In this document: piece after piece, positions 1-11,251 of the stretch
Layout of the letters: every line of letters starts with the position of its first letter
Position numbering within the stretch: position 1 is the stretch's first letter
NCBI GenBank assembly: GCA_964057225.1
Contig: OZ059895.1
Location: 124,001 to 188,000, forward strand
Direction: 5' to 3'
DNA: 64,000 nt
From: Auanema rhodensis
Taxonomy: Eukaryota > Nematoda > Chromadorea > Rhabditida > Rhabditidae
The notes under the pieces: generated by a model
Seen by the model: only the letters and a program-made list of their open reading frames with translations
Told to the model about the DNA's origin: nothing
The model's database searches: none
Made by a program: the position numbers and the translations under genes

Positions 1-361
1 TTTCAAAGTCATGGTTACCATGAACCAATATCAATAAAAATTTGTTTTTAGACTAATATGGACATGGGGAATCTAATTTTGAAAACCGCATCTCTTTATC
101 TTTCACGTGAAGCGAGTAACAAACCAAGTGCACATCACGTGTACATTTAATTAGCATAAATTAAAGTTCACGTAAATTTCAAAGTAATGGTTACCATGCA
201 CCAATATCAATAAAAATTTGTTTTTAGACTAATATGGACATGGGGAATCTAATTTTGAAAACCGCATCTCTTTATCTTTCACGTGAAGCGAGTTACATAC
301 CAAGTGCACATCACGTGTACATTTAATTAGCATAAATTAAAGTTCACGTAAATTTCAAAGT

Positions 362-374
362 CATGGTTACCATG
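362..374. other. 13-bp dyad CATGGT-T-ACCATG in satellite A monomer
   Basis: Six-base arms, CATGGT and ACCATG, are perfect reverse complements around a single T. The element recurs in nearly every satellite A unit. Rare units break it, for example CATAATTACC at about 3572, 5525 and 8932, GTTATCATG at about 3750 and GTTAACATG at about 19363. Short dyads are common in centromeric satellites of several eukaryotes. Whether this one binds a protein or forms a hairpin cannot be told from sequence. Confidence 0.8.
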
Positions 375-453
375 CACCAATATCAATAAAAATTTGTTTT
401 TAGACTAATATGGACATGGGGAATCTAATTTTGAAAACCGCATCTCTTTATCT

Positions 454-525
454 TTCACGTGAAGCGAGTTACATACCAAGTGCACATCACGTGTACATTT
501 AATTAGCATAAATTAAAGTTCACGT
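454..525. other. Three spaced CACGT motifs in satellite A monomer
   Basis: CACGT begins at 456 (inside the palindrome TTCACGTGAA), at 488 (inside ATCACGTG) and at 521 (TTCACGTAA). The spacings are 32 and 33 bp, close to three helical turns, so the motifs would lie on roughly one face of the DNA. The first two are full CACGTG E-box/G-box hexamers of the kind bHLH proteins bind. The second matches the budding-yeast CDEI consensus RTCACRTG. The motifs are seen; binding is not shown, and the match may be chance fixed by homogenisation. Confidence 0.6.
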
Positions 526-1232
526 AAATTTCAAAGTCATGGTTACCATGCACCAATATCAATAAAAATTTGTTTTTAGACTAATATGGACATGGGGAAT
601 CTAATTTTGAAAACCGCATCTCTTTATCTTTCACGTGAAGCGAGTTACATACCAAGTGCACATCACGTGTACATTTAATTAGCATAAATTAAAGTTCACG
701 TAAATTTCAAAGTCATGGTTACCATGCACCAATATCAATAAAAATTTGTTTTTAGACTAATATGGACATGGGGAATCTAATTTTGAAAACCGCATCTCTT
801 TATCTTTCACGTGAAGCGAGTTGCATACCAAGTGCACATCACGTGTACATTTAATTAGCATAAATTAAAGTTCACGTAAATTTCAAAGTCATGGTTACCA
901 TGAACCAATATCAATAAAAATTTGTTTTTAGACTAATATGGACATGGGGAATCTAATTTTGAAAACCGCATCTCTTTATCTTTCACGTGAAGCGAGTTAC
1001 ATACCAAGTGCACATCACGTGTACATTTAATTAGCATAAATTAAAGTTCACGTAAATTTCAAAGTCATGGTTACCATGAACCAATATCAATAAAAATTTG
1101 TGTTTAGACTAATATGGACATGGGGAATCTAATTTTGAAAACCGCATCTCTTTATCTTTCACGTGAAGCGAGTTACATACCAAGTGCACATCACGTGTAC
1201 ATTTAATTAGCATAAATTAAAGTTCACGTAAA

Positions 1233-1429
1233 TTTCAAAGTCATGGTTACCATGCACCAATATCAATAAAAATTTGTTGTTAGACTAATATGGACATGGG
1301 GAATCTAATTTTGAAAACCGCATCTCTTTATCTTTCACGTGAAGCGAGTTACATACCAAGTGCACATCACGTGTACATTTAATTAGCATAAATTTACATT
1401 TAATTGGCATAAATTAAAGTTCACGTAAA
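1233..1429 (+). repeat. Satellite A long unit 1 (197 bp)
   Basis: Long monomer with a 21-bp insertion at 1394-1414. The insertion is an imperfect tandem duplication of the CATTTAATTAGCATAAAT segment, with GG in place of AG. Its flanks are of the AATTAG...TTAAAG form, as in unit 10. Confidence 0.95.
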
Positions 1430-1957
1430 TTTCAAAGTCATGGTTACCATGAACCAATATCAATAAAAATTTGTTTTTAGACTAATATGGACATGGGGAA
1501 TCTAATTTTGAAAACCGCATCTCTTTATCTTTCACGTGAAGCGAGTTACAAACCAAGTGCACATCACGTGTACATTTAATTAGCATAAATTAAAGTTCAC
1601 GTAAATTTCAAAGTCATGGTTACCATGAACCAATATCAATAAAAATTTGTTTTTATACTAATATGGACATGGGGAATCTAATTTTGAGAACCGCATCTCT
1701 TTATCTTTCACGTGAAGCGAGTTGCATACCAAGTGCACATCACGTGTACATTTAATTAGCATAAATTAAAGTTCACGTAAATTTCAAAGTCATGGTTACC
1801 ATGCACCAATATCAATAAAAATTTGTTGTTAGACTAATATGGACATGGGGAATCTAATTTTGAAAACCGCATCTCTCTATCTTTCACGTGAAGCGAGTTA
1901 CATACCAAGTGCACATCACGTGTACATTTAATTAGCATAAATTAAAGTTCACGTAAA

Positions 1958-2154
1958 TTTCAAAGTCATGGTTACCATGCACCAATATCAATAAAAATTT
2001 GTTGTTAGACTAATATGGACATGGGGAATCTAATTTTGAAAACCGCATCTCTTTATCTTTCACGTGAAGCGAGTTACATACCAAGTGCACATCACGTGTA
2101 CATTTAATTAGCATAAATTTACATTTAATTGGCATAAATTGAAGTTCACGTAAA
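1958..2154 (+). repeat. Satellite A long unit 2 (197 bp)
   Basis: Same 21-bp insertion, at 2119-2139, 725 bp downstream of unit 1. It is followed by TTGAAG instead of TTAAAG, a marker shared only with long units 4 and 7. Confidence 0.95.
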
Positions 2155-3913
2155 TTTCAAAGTCATGGTTACCATGAACCAATATCAAAAAAATTTGTTT
2201 TTAGACTAATATGGACATGGGGAATCTAATTTTGAAAACCGCATCTCTTTATCTTTCACGTGAAGCGAGTTACAAACCAAGTGCACATCACGTGTACATT
2301 TAATTAGCATAAATTGAAGTTCACGTAAATTTCAAAGTCATGGTTACCATGAACCAATATCAATAAAAATTTGTTGTTAGACTAATATGGACATGGGGAA
2401 TCTAATTTTGAAAACCGCATCTCTTTATCTTTCACGTGAAGCGAGTTGCATACCAAGTGCACATCACGTGTACATTTAATTAGCATAAATTAAAGTTCAC
2501 GTAAATTTCAAAGTCATGGTTACCATGCACCAATATCAATAAAAATTTGTTGTTAGACTAATATGGACATGGGGAATCTAATTTTGAAAACCGCATCTCT
2601 CTATCTTTCACGTGAAGCGAGTTACATACCAAGTGCACATCACGTGTACATTTAATTAGCATAAATTAAAGTTCACGTAAATTTCAAAGTCATGGTTACC
2701 ATGCACCAATATCAATAAAAATTTGTTGTTAGACTAATATGGACATGGGGAATCTAATTTTGAAAACCGCATCTCTTTATCTTTCACGTGAAGCGAGTTA
2801 CATACCAAGTGCACATCACGTGTACATTTAATTAGCATAAATTAAAGTTCACGTAAATTTCAAAGTCATGGTTACCATGCACCAATATCAATAAAAATTT
2901 GTTGTTAGACTAATATGGACATGGGGAATCTAATTTTGAAAACCGCATCTCTCTATCTTTCACGTGAAGCGAGTTACATACCAAGTGCACATCACGTGTA
3001 CATTTAATTAGCATAAATTAAAGTTCACGTAAATTTCAAAGTCATGGTTACCATGAACCAATATCAATAAAAATTTGTTTTTAGACTAATATGGACATGG
3101 GGAATCTAATTTTGAAAACCGCATCTCTTTATCTTTCACGTGAAGCGAGTTACAAACCAAGTGCACATCACGTGTACATTTAATTAGCATAAATTAAAGT
3201 TCACGTAAATTTCAAAGTCATGGTTACCATGAACCAATATCAATAAAAATTTGTTGTTAGACTAATATGGACATGGGGAATCTAATTTTGAAAACCGCAT
3301 CTCTTTATCTTTCACGTGAAGCGAGTTACATACCAAGTGCCCATCACGTGTACATTTAATTAGCATAAATTAAAGTTCACGTAAATTTCAAAGTCATGGT
3401 TACCATGAACCAATATCAATAAAAGTTTGTTTTTAGACTAATATGGACATGGGGAATCTAATTTTGAAAACCGCATCTCTTTATCTTTCACGTGAAGCGA
3501 GTTACATACCAAGTGCACATCACGTGTACATTTAATTAGCATAAATTAAAGTTCACGTAAATTTCAAAGTCATAATTACCATGAACCAATATCAATAAAA
3601 ATTTGTTTTTATACTAATATGGACATGGGGAATCTAATTTTGAAAACCGCATCTCTTTATCTTTCACGTGAAGCGAGTTGCATACCAAGTGCACATCACG
3701 TGTACATTTAATTAGCATAAATTAAAGTTCACGTAAATTTCAAAGTCATGGTTATCATGCACCAATATCAATAAAAATTTGTTGTTAGACTAATATGGAC
3801 ATGGGGAATCTAATTTTGAAAACCGCATCTCTCTATCTTTCACGTGAAGCGAGTTACATACCAAGTGCACATCACGTGTACATTTAATTAGCATAAATTA
3901 AAGTTCACGTAAA

Positions 3914-4108
3914 TTTCAAAGTCATGGTTACCATGCACCAATATCAATAAAAATTTGTTGTTAGACTAATATGGACATGGGGAATCTAATTTTGAAAACC
4001 GCATCTCTTTATCTTTCACGTGAAGCGAGACATACCAAGTGCACATCACGTGTACATTTAATCAGCATAAATTTACATTTAATTGGCATAAATTAAAGTT
4101 CACGTAAA
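3914..4108 (+). repeat. Satellite A long unit 3 (195 bp)
   Basis: Carries the 21-bp insertion at 4073-4093 and a private 2-bp deletion near 4029 (GCGAGACATACC instead of GCGAGTTACATACC), hence 195 bp. AATCAG precedes the duplicated segment. Confidence 0.94.
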
Positions 4109-4636
4109 TTTCAAAGTCATGGTTACCATGAACCAATATCAATAAAAATTTGTTTTTAGACTAATATGGACATGGGGAATCTAATTTTGAAAACCGCATC
4201 TCTTTATCTTTCACGTGAAGCGAGTTACAAACCAAGTGCACATCACGTGTACATTTAATTAGCATAAATTAAAGTTCACGTAAATATCAAAGTCATGGTT
4301 ACCATGAACCAATATCAATAAAAATTTGTTTTTAGACTAATATGGACATGGGGAATCTAATTTTGAAAACCGCATCTATTTATCTTTCACGTGAAGCGAG
4401 TTACATACCAAGTGCACATCACGTGTACATTTAATTAGCATAAATTAAAGTTCACGTAAATTTCAAAGTCATGGTTACCATGCACCAATATCAATAAAAA
4501 TTTGTTGTTAGACTAATATGGACATGGGGAATCTAATTTTGAAAACCGCATCTCTCTATCTTTCACGTGAAGCGAGTTACATACCAAGTGCACATCACGT
4601 GTACATTTAATTAGCATAAATTAAAGTTCACGTAAA

Positions 4637-4833
4637 TTTCAAAGTCATGGTTACCATGCACCAATATCAATAAAAATTTGTTGTTAGACTAACATGGACA
4701 TGGGGAATCTAATTTTGAAAACCGCATCTCTTTATCTTTCACGTGAAGCGAGTTACATACCAAGTGCACATCACGTGTACATTTAATTAGCATAAATTTA
4801 CATTTAATTGGCATAAATTGAAGTTCACGTAAA
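4637..4833 (+). repeat. Satellite A long unit 4 (197 bp)
   Basis: Insertion at 4798-4818, 725 bp after unit 3, with the TTGAAG marker. It also has the rare GACTAACATGG variant (4687-4697), which recurs in long unit 7 exactly 3384 bp downstream. This makes units 4 and 7 copies of one ancestor. Confidence 0.95.
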
Positions 4834-5009
4834 TTTCAAAGTCATGGTTACCATGAACCAATATCAATAAAAATTTGTTTTTAGACTAATATGGACATGG
4901 GGAATCTAATTTTGAAAACCGCATCTCTTTATCTTTCACGTGAAGCGAGTTACAAACCAAGTGCACATCACGTGTACATTTAATTAGCATAAATTAAAGT
5001 TCACGTAAA

Positions 5010-5162
5010 TTTCAAAGTCATGGTTACCATGAACCAATATCAATAAAAATTTGTTTTTAGACTAATATGGACATGGGGAATCTAATTTTGAAAACCGCAT
5101 CGTTACATACCAAGTGCACATCGCGTGTACATTTAATTAGCATAAATTAAAGTTCACGTAAA
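5010..5162 (+). repeat. Shortened satellite A monomer (153 bp)
   Basis: After CCGCATC the unit jumps to GTTACATACC at about 5101, losing 23 bp that include the first CACGTG. The homologous unit in the second duplication copy (8394-8569) is full length, so the deletion followed the duplication. The unit also carries CGCGTG in place of the second CACGTG (5122-5127). Confidence 0.93.
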
Positions 5163-5514
5163 TTTCAAAGTCATGGTTACCATGCACCAATATCAATAAA
5201 AATTCGTTGTTAGACTAATATGGACATGGGGAATCTAATTTTGAAAATCGCATCTCTTTATCTTTCACGTGAAGCGAGTTACATACCAAGTGCACATCAC
5301 GTGTACATTTAGTTAGCATAAATTAAAGTTCACGTAAATTTCAAAGTCATGGTTACCATGAACCAATATCAATAAAAATTTGTTTTTAGAGTAATATGGA
5401 CATGGGGAATCTAATTTTGAAAACCGCATCTCTTTATCTTTCACGTGAAGCGAGTTACATACCAAGTGCACATCACGTGTACATTTAATTAGCATAAATT
5501 AAAGTTCACGTAAA

Positions 5515-5690
5515 TTTCAAAGTCATAATTACCATGAACCAATATCAATAAAAATTTGTTTTTATACTAATATGGACATGGGGAATCTAATTTTGAAAAC
5601 CGCATCTCCTTATCTTTCACGTGAAGCGAGTTACATACCAAGTGCACATCACGTGTACATTTAATTAGCATAAATTAAAGTTCACGTAAA
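5515..5690 (+). repeat. Chimeric satellite A monomer (first)
   Basis: The 5' part (CATAATTACC, GAACC, TTTTTATAC to 5567) matches the copy-2 unit at 8922. The 3' part (CTCCTTATC from 5606, GTTACATACC) matches the next copy-2 unit at 9098. The simplest reading is an out-of-register exchange between 5568 and 5606 that removed exactly one monomer. Confidence 0.75.
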
Positions 5691-5887
5691 TTTCAAAGTC
5701 ATGGTTACCATGCACCAATATCAATAAAAATTTGTTGTTAGACTAATATGGACATGGGGAATCTAATTTTGAAAACCGCATCTCTTTATCTTTCACGTGA
5801 AGCGAGTTACATACCAAGTGCACATCACGTGTACATTTAATCAGCATAAATTCACATTTAATTGGCATAAATTAAAGTTCACGTAAA
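5691..5887 (+). repeat. Satellite A long unit 5 (197 bp)
   Basis: Insertion at 5852-5872 in the AATCAG...AATTCAC form shared only with long units 6, 8 and 9. Confidence 0.95.
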
Positions 5888-6063
5888 TTTCAAAGTCATG
5901 GTTACCATGAACCAATATCAATAAAAATTTTTTTTTAGACTAATATGAACATGGGGAATCTAATTTTGAAAACCGCATCTCTTTATCTTTCACGTGAAGC
6001 GAGTTACATACCAAGTGCACATCGCGTGTACATTTAATTAGCATAAATTAAAGTTCACGTAAA

Positions 6064-6239
6064 TTTCAAAGTCATGGTTACCATGCACCAATATCAATAA
6101 AAATTTGTTTTTATACTAATATGGACATGGGGAATCTAATTTTGAAAATCGCATCTCTTTATCTTTCACGTGAAGCGAGTTGCATACCAAGTGCACATCA
6201 CGTGTACATTTAATTAGCATAAATTAAAGTTCACGTAAA
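6064..6239 (+). repeat. Chimeric satellite A monomer (second)
   Basis: The start (GCACCAAT) matches the copy-2 unit at 9647. The rest (TTTTTATAC, GTTGCATACC) matches the following unit at 9823. The switch lies between about 6090 and 6108, and one whole monomer is missing compared with copy 2. AAAATCGC near 6147 is an additional private change. Confidence 0.7.
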
Positions 6240-6415
6240 TTTCAAAGTCATGGTTACCATGCACCAATATCAATAAAAATTTGTTGTTAGACTAATATGG
6301 ACATGGGGAATCTAATTTTGAAAACCGCATCTCCTTATCTTTCACGTGAAGCGAGTTACATACCAAGTGCACATCACGTGTACATTTAATTAGCATAAAT
6401 TAAAGTTCACGTAAA

Positions 6416-6612
6416 TTTCAAAGTCATGGTTACCATGCACCAATATCAATAAAAATTTGTTGTTAGACTAATATGGACATGGGGAATCTAATTTTGAAAA
6501 CCGCATCTCTTTATCTTTCACGTGAAGCGAGTTACATACCAAGTGCACATCACGTGTACATTTAATCAGCATAAATTCACATTTAATTGGCATAAATTAA
6601 AGTTCACGTAAA
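6416..6612 (+). repeat. Satellite A long unit 6 (197 bp)
   Basis: Insertion at 6577-6597, AATCAG...AATTCAC form, 725 bp downstream of unit 5. Confidence 0.95.
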
Positions 6613-8020
6613 TTTCAAAGTCATGGTTACCATGAACCAATATCAATAAAAATTTGTTTTTAGACTAATATGGACATGGGGAATCTAATTTTGAAAACCG
6701 CATCTCTTTATCTTTCACGTGAAGCGAGTTACATACCAAGTGCACATCGCGTGTACATTTAATTAGCATAAATTAAAGTTCACGTAAATTTCAAAGTCAT
6801 GGTTACCATGCACCAATATCAATAAAAATTTGTTGTTAGACTAATATGGACATGGGGAATCTAATTTTGAAAACCGCATCTCTTTATCTTTCACGTGAAG
6901 CGAGTTACATACCAAGTGCACATCACGTGTACATTTAATTAGCATAAATTAAAGTTCACGTAAATTTCAAAGTCATGGTTACCATGAACCAATATCAATA
7001 AAAATTTGTTTTTAGACTAATATGGACATGGGGAATCTAATTTTGAAAACCGCATCTCTTTATCTTTCACGTGAAGCGAGTTACATACCAAGTGCACATC
7101 ACGTGTACATTTAATTAGCATAAATTAAAGTTCACGTAAATTTCAAAGTCATGGTTACCATGAACCAATATCAATAAAAATTTGTTTTTAGACTAATATG
7201 GACATGGGGAATCTAATTTTGAAAACCGCATCTCTTTATCTTTCACGTGAAGCGAGTTACATACCAAGTGCACATCACGTGTACATTTAATTAGCATAAA
7301 TTAAAGTTCACGTAAATTTCAAAGTCATGGTTACCATGAACCAATATCAATAAAAATTTGTTTTTAGACTAATATGGACATGGGGAATCTAATTTTGAAA
7401 ACCGCATCTCTTTATCTTTCACGTGAAGCAAGTTACATACCAAGTGCACATCACGTGTACATTTAATTAGCATAAATTAAAGTTCACGTAAATTTCAAAG
7501 TCATGGTTACCATGCACCAATATCAATAAAAATTTGTTGTTAGACTAATATGGACATGGGGAATCTAATTTTGAAAACCGCATCTCTTTATCTTTCACGT
7601 GAAGCGAGTTACAAACCAAGTGCACATCACGTGTACATTTAATTAGCATAAATTAAAGTTCACGTAAATTTCAAAGTCATGGTTACCATGAACCAATATC
7701 AATAAAAATTTGTTTTTAGACTAATATGGACATGGGGAATCTAATTTTGAAAACCGCATCTCTTTATCTTTCACGTGAAGCGAGTTACATACCAAGTGCA
7801 CATCACGTGTACATTTAATTAGCATAAATTAAAGTTCACGTAAATTTCAAAGTCATGGTTACCATGCTCCAATATCAATAAAAATTTGTTGTTAGACTAA
7901 TATGGACATGGGGAATCTAATTTTGAAAACCGCATCTATCTATCTTTCACGTGAAGCGAGTTACATACCAAGTGCACATCACGTGTACATTTAATTAGCA
8001 TAAATTAAAGTTCACGTAAA

Positions 8021-8217
8021 TTTCAAAGTCATGGTTACCATGCACCAATATCAATAAAAATTTGTTGTTAGACTAACATGGACATGGGGAATCTAATTTT
8101 GAAAACCGCATCTCTTTATCTTTCACGTGAAGCGAGTTACATACCAAGTGCACATCACGTGTACATTTAATTAGCATAAATTTACATTTAATTGGCATAA
8201 ATTGAAGTTCACGTAAA
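8021..8217 (+). repeat. Satellite A long unit 7 (197 bp)
   Basis: Insertion at 8182-8202 with the TTGAAG marker and the GACTAACATGG variant. It is the partner of long unit 4 in the segmental duplication. Confidence 0.95.
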
Positions 8218-9273
8218 TTTCAAAGTCATGGTTACCATGAACCAATATCAATAAAAATTTGTTTTTAGACTAATATGGACATGGGGAATCTAATTTTGAA
8301 AACCGCATCTCTTTATCTTTCACGTGAAGCGAGTTACAAACCAAGTGCACATCACGTGTACATTTAATTAGCATAAATTAAAGTTCACGTAAATTTCAAA
8401 GTCATGGTTACCATGAACCAATATCAATAAAAATTTGTTTTTAGACTAATATGGACATGGGGAATCTAATTTTGAAAACCGCATCTCTTTATCTTTCACG
8501 TGAAGCGAGTTACATACCAAGTGCACATCGCGTGTACATTTAATTAGCATAAATTAAAGTTCACGTAAATTTCAAAGTCATGGTTACCATGCACCAATAT
8601 CAATAAAAATTTGTTGTTAGACTAATATGGACATGGGGAATCTAATTTTGAAAACCGCATCACTTTATCTTTCACGTGAAGCGAGTTACATACCAAGTGC
8701 CCCTCACGTGTACATTTAATTAGCATAAATTAAAGTTCACGTAAATTTCAAAGTCATGGTTACCATGAACCAATATCAATAAAAATTTGTTTTTAGAGTA
8801 ATATGGACATGGGGAATCTAATTTTGAAAACCGCATCTCTTTATCTTTCACGTGAAGCGAGTTACATACCAAGTGCACATCACGTGTACATTTAATTAGC
8901 ATAAATTAAAGTTCACGTAAATTTCAAAGTCATAATTACCATGAACCAATATCAATAAAAATTTGTTTTTATACTAATATGGACATGGGGAATCTAATTT
9001 TGAAAACCGCATCTCTTTATCTTTCACGTGAAGCGAGTTGCATACCAAGTGCACATCACGTGTACATTTAATTAGCATAAATTAAAGTTCACGTAAATTT
9101 CAAAGTCATGGTTACCATGCACCAATATCAATAAAAATTTGTTGTTAGACTAATATGGACATGGGGAATCTAATTTTGAAAACCGCATCTCCTTATCTTT
9201 CACGTGAAGCGAGTTACATACCAAGTGCACATCACGTGTACATTTAATTAGCATAAATTAAAGTTCACGTAAA

Positions 9274-9470
9274 TTTCAAAGTCATGGTTACCATGCACCA
9301 ATATCAATAAAAATTTGTTGTTAGACTAATATGGACATGGGGAATCTAATTTTGAAAACCGCATCTCTTTATCTTTCACGTGAAGCGAGTTACATACCAA
9401 GTGCACATCACGTGTACATTTAATCAGCATAAATTCACATTTAATTGGCATAAATTAAAGTTCACGTAAA
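9274..9470 (+). repeat. Satellite A long unit 8 (197 bp)
   Basis: Insertion at 9435-9455, AATCAG...AATTCAC form. It corresponds to long unit 5 in the first copy of the segmental duplication. Confidence 0.95.
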
Positions 9471-10174
9471 TTTCAAAGTCATGGTTACCATGAACCAATA
9501 TCAATAAAAATTTTTTTTTAGACTAATATGGACATGGGGAATCTAATTTTGAAAACCGCATCTCTTTATCTTTCACGTGAAGCGAGTTACATACCAAGTG
9601 CACATCGCGTGTACATTTAATTAGCATAAATTAAAGTTCACGTAAATTTCAAAGTCATGGTTACCATGCACCAATATCAATGAAAATTTGTTGTTAGACT
9701 AAGAAGGACATGGGGAATCTAATTTTGAAAACCGCATCTCTTTATCTTTCACGTGAAGCGAGTTACATACCAAGTGCACATCACGTGTACATTTAATTAG
9801 CATAAATTAAAGTTCACGTAAATTTCAAAGTCATGGTTACCATGAACCAATATCAATAAAAATTTGTTTTTATACTAATATGGACATGGGAAATCTAATT
9901 TTGAAAACCGCATCTCTTTATCTTTCACGTGAAGCGAGTTGCATACCAAGTGCACATCACGTGTACATTTAATTAGCATAAATTAAAGTTCACGTAAATT
10001 TCAAAGTCATGGTTACCATGCACCAATATCAATAAAAATTTGTTGTTAGACTAATATGGACATGGGGAATCTAATTTTGAAAACCGCATCTCCTTATCTT
10101 TCACGTGAAGCGAGTTACATACCAAGTGCACATCACGTGTACATTTAATTAGCATAAATTAAAGTTCACGTAAA

Positions 10175-10371
10175 TTTCAAAGTCATGGTTACCATGCACC
10201 AATATCAATAAAAATTTGTTGTTAGACTAATATGGACATGGGGAATCTAATTTTGAAAACCGCATCTCTTTATCTTTCACGTGAAGCGAGTTACATACCA
10301 AGTGCACATCACGTGTACATTTAATCAGCATAAATTCACATTTAATTGGCATAAATTAAAGTTCACGTAAA
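10175..10371 (+). repeat. Satellite A long unit 9 (197 bp)
   Basis: Insertion at 10336-10356, AATCAG...AATTCAC form. It corresponds to long unit 6. It is the last long unit before a run of 69 ordinary monomers. Confidence 0.95.
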
Positions 10372-11251
10372 TTTCAAAGTCATGGTTACCATGAACCAAT
10401 ATCAATAAAAATTTGTTTTTAGACTAATATGGACATGGGGAATCTAATTTTGAAAACCGCATCTCTTTATCTTTCACGTGAAGCGAGTTACATACCAAGT
10501 GCACATCGCGTGTACATTTAATTAGCATAAATTAAAGTTCACGTAAATTTCAAAGTCATGGTTACCATGCACCAATATCAATAAAAATTTGTTGTTAGAC
10601 TAATATGGACATGGGGAATCTAATTTTGAAAACCGCATCTCTTTATCTTTCACGTGAAGCGAGTTACATACCAAGTGCACATCACGTGTACATTTAATTA
10701 GCATAAATTAAAGTTCACGTAAATTTCAAAGTCATGGTTACCATGTACCAATATCAATAAAAATTTGTTTTTAGACTAATATGGACATGGGGAATCTAAT
10801 TTTGAAAACCGCATCTCTTTATCTTTCACGTGAAGCGAGTTACATACCAAGTGCACATCACGTGTACATTTAATTAGCATAAATTAAAGTTCACGTAAAT
10901 TTCAAAGTCATGGTTACCATGAACCAATATCAATAAAAATTTGTTTTTAGACTAATATGGACATGGGGAATCTAATTTTGAAAACCGCATCTCTTTATCT
11001 TTCACGTGAAGCGAGTTACATACCAAGTGCACATCACGTGTACATTTAATTAGCATAAATTAAAGTTCACGTAAATTTCAAAGTCATGGTTACCATGAAC
11101 CAATATCAATAAAAATTTGTTTTTAGACTAATATGGACATGGGGAATCTAATTTTGAAAACCGCATCTCTTTATCTTTCACGTGAAGCAAGTTACATACC
11201 AAGTGCACATCACGTGTACATTTAATTAGCATAAATTAAAGTTCACGTAAA

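Larger units (their letters stand above)
353..528 (+). repeat. Reference monomer of satellite A (176 bp)
   Basis: A typical unit, used here as coordinate frame. In order it holds: a 13-bp dyad at 362-374, a T-rich diagnostic site at about 399-405, a GACATGGGGAATC block at 413-425, the perfect palindrome TTCACGTGAA at 454-463, GTGCAC at 480-485 followed at once by ATCACGTG at 486-493, an ATTTAATTAGCATAAATTAA stretch at 497-516, and a third CACGT at 521-525. No transcription signal can be argued from this alone. Confidence 0.95.
4461..7844 (+). repeat. Tandem segmental duplication in satellite A, copy 1 (3384 bp)
   Basis: Nineteen monomers, including long units 4, 5 and 6. Its marker order matches 7845-11603: GACTAACATGG, long unit with TTGAAG, ACAAACC, CGCGTG, TTAGAGTAAT, CATAATTACC, CTCCTTATC, long unit with TTCAC, CGCGTG, long unit, GAAGCAAG, ACAAACC. 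It has the private 23-bp deletion and two fewer monomers than copy 2. At both places where a monomer is missing, copy 1 has a chimeric unit (5515-5690 and 6064-6239). The limits are set to the nearest monomer. Confidence 0.85.

Noticed and set aside
5313-5495. 60-codon open frame on the minus strand
   Set aside because: It spans two adjacent satellite A monomers and is opened by one base change (GAGTAAT for GACTAAT) that turns the usual TAG into TAC. There is no independent coding signal.
8720-8902. 60-codon open frame on the minus strand, same peptide
   Set aside because: It is the duplicate of the 5313 frame in the second copy of the 3.4/3.8-kb segmental duplication, 3407 bp downstream. 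Conservation is explained by DNA copying.
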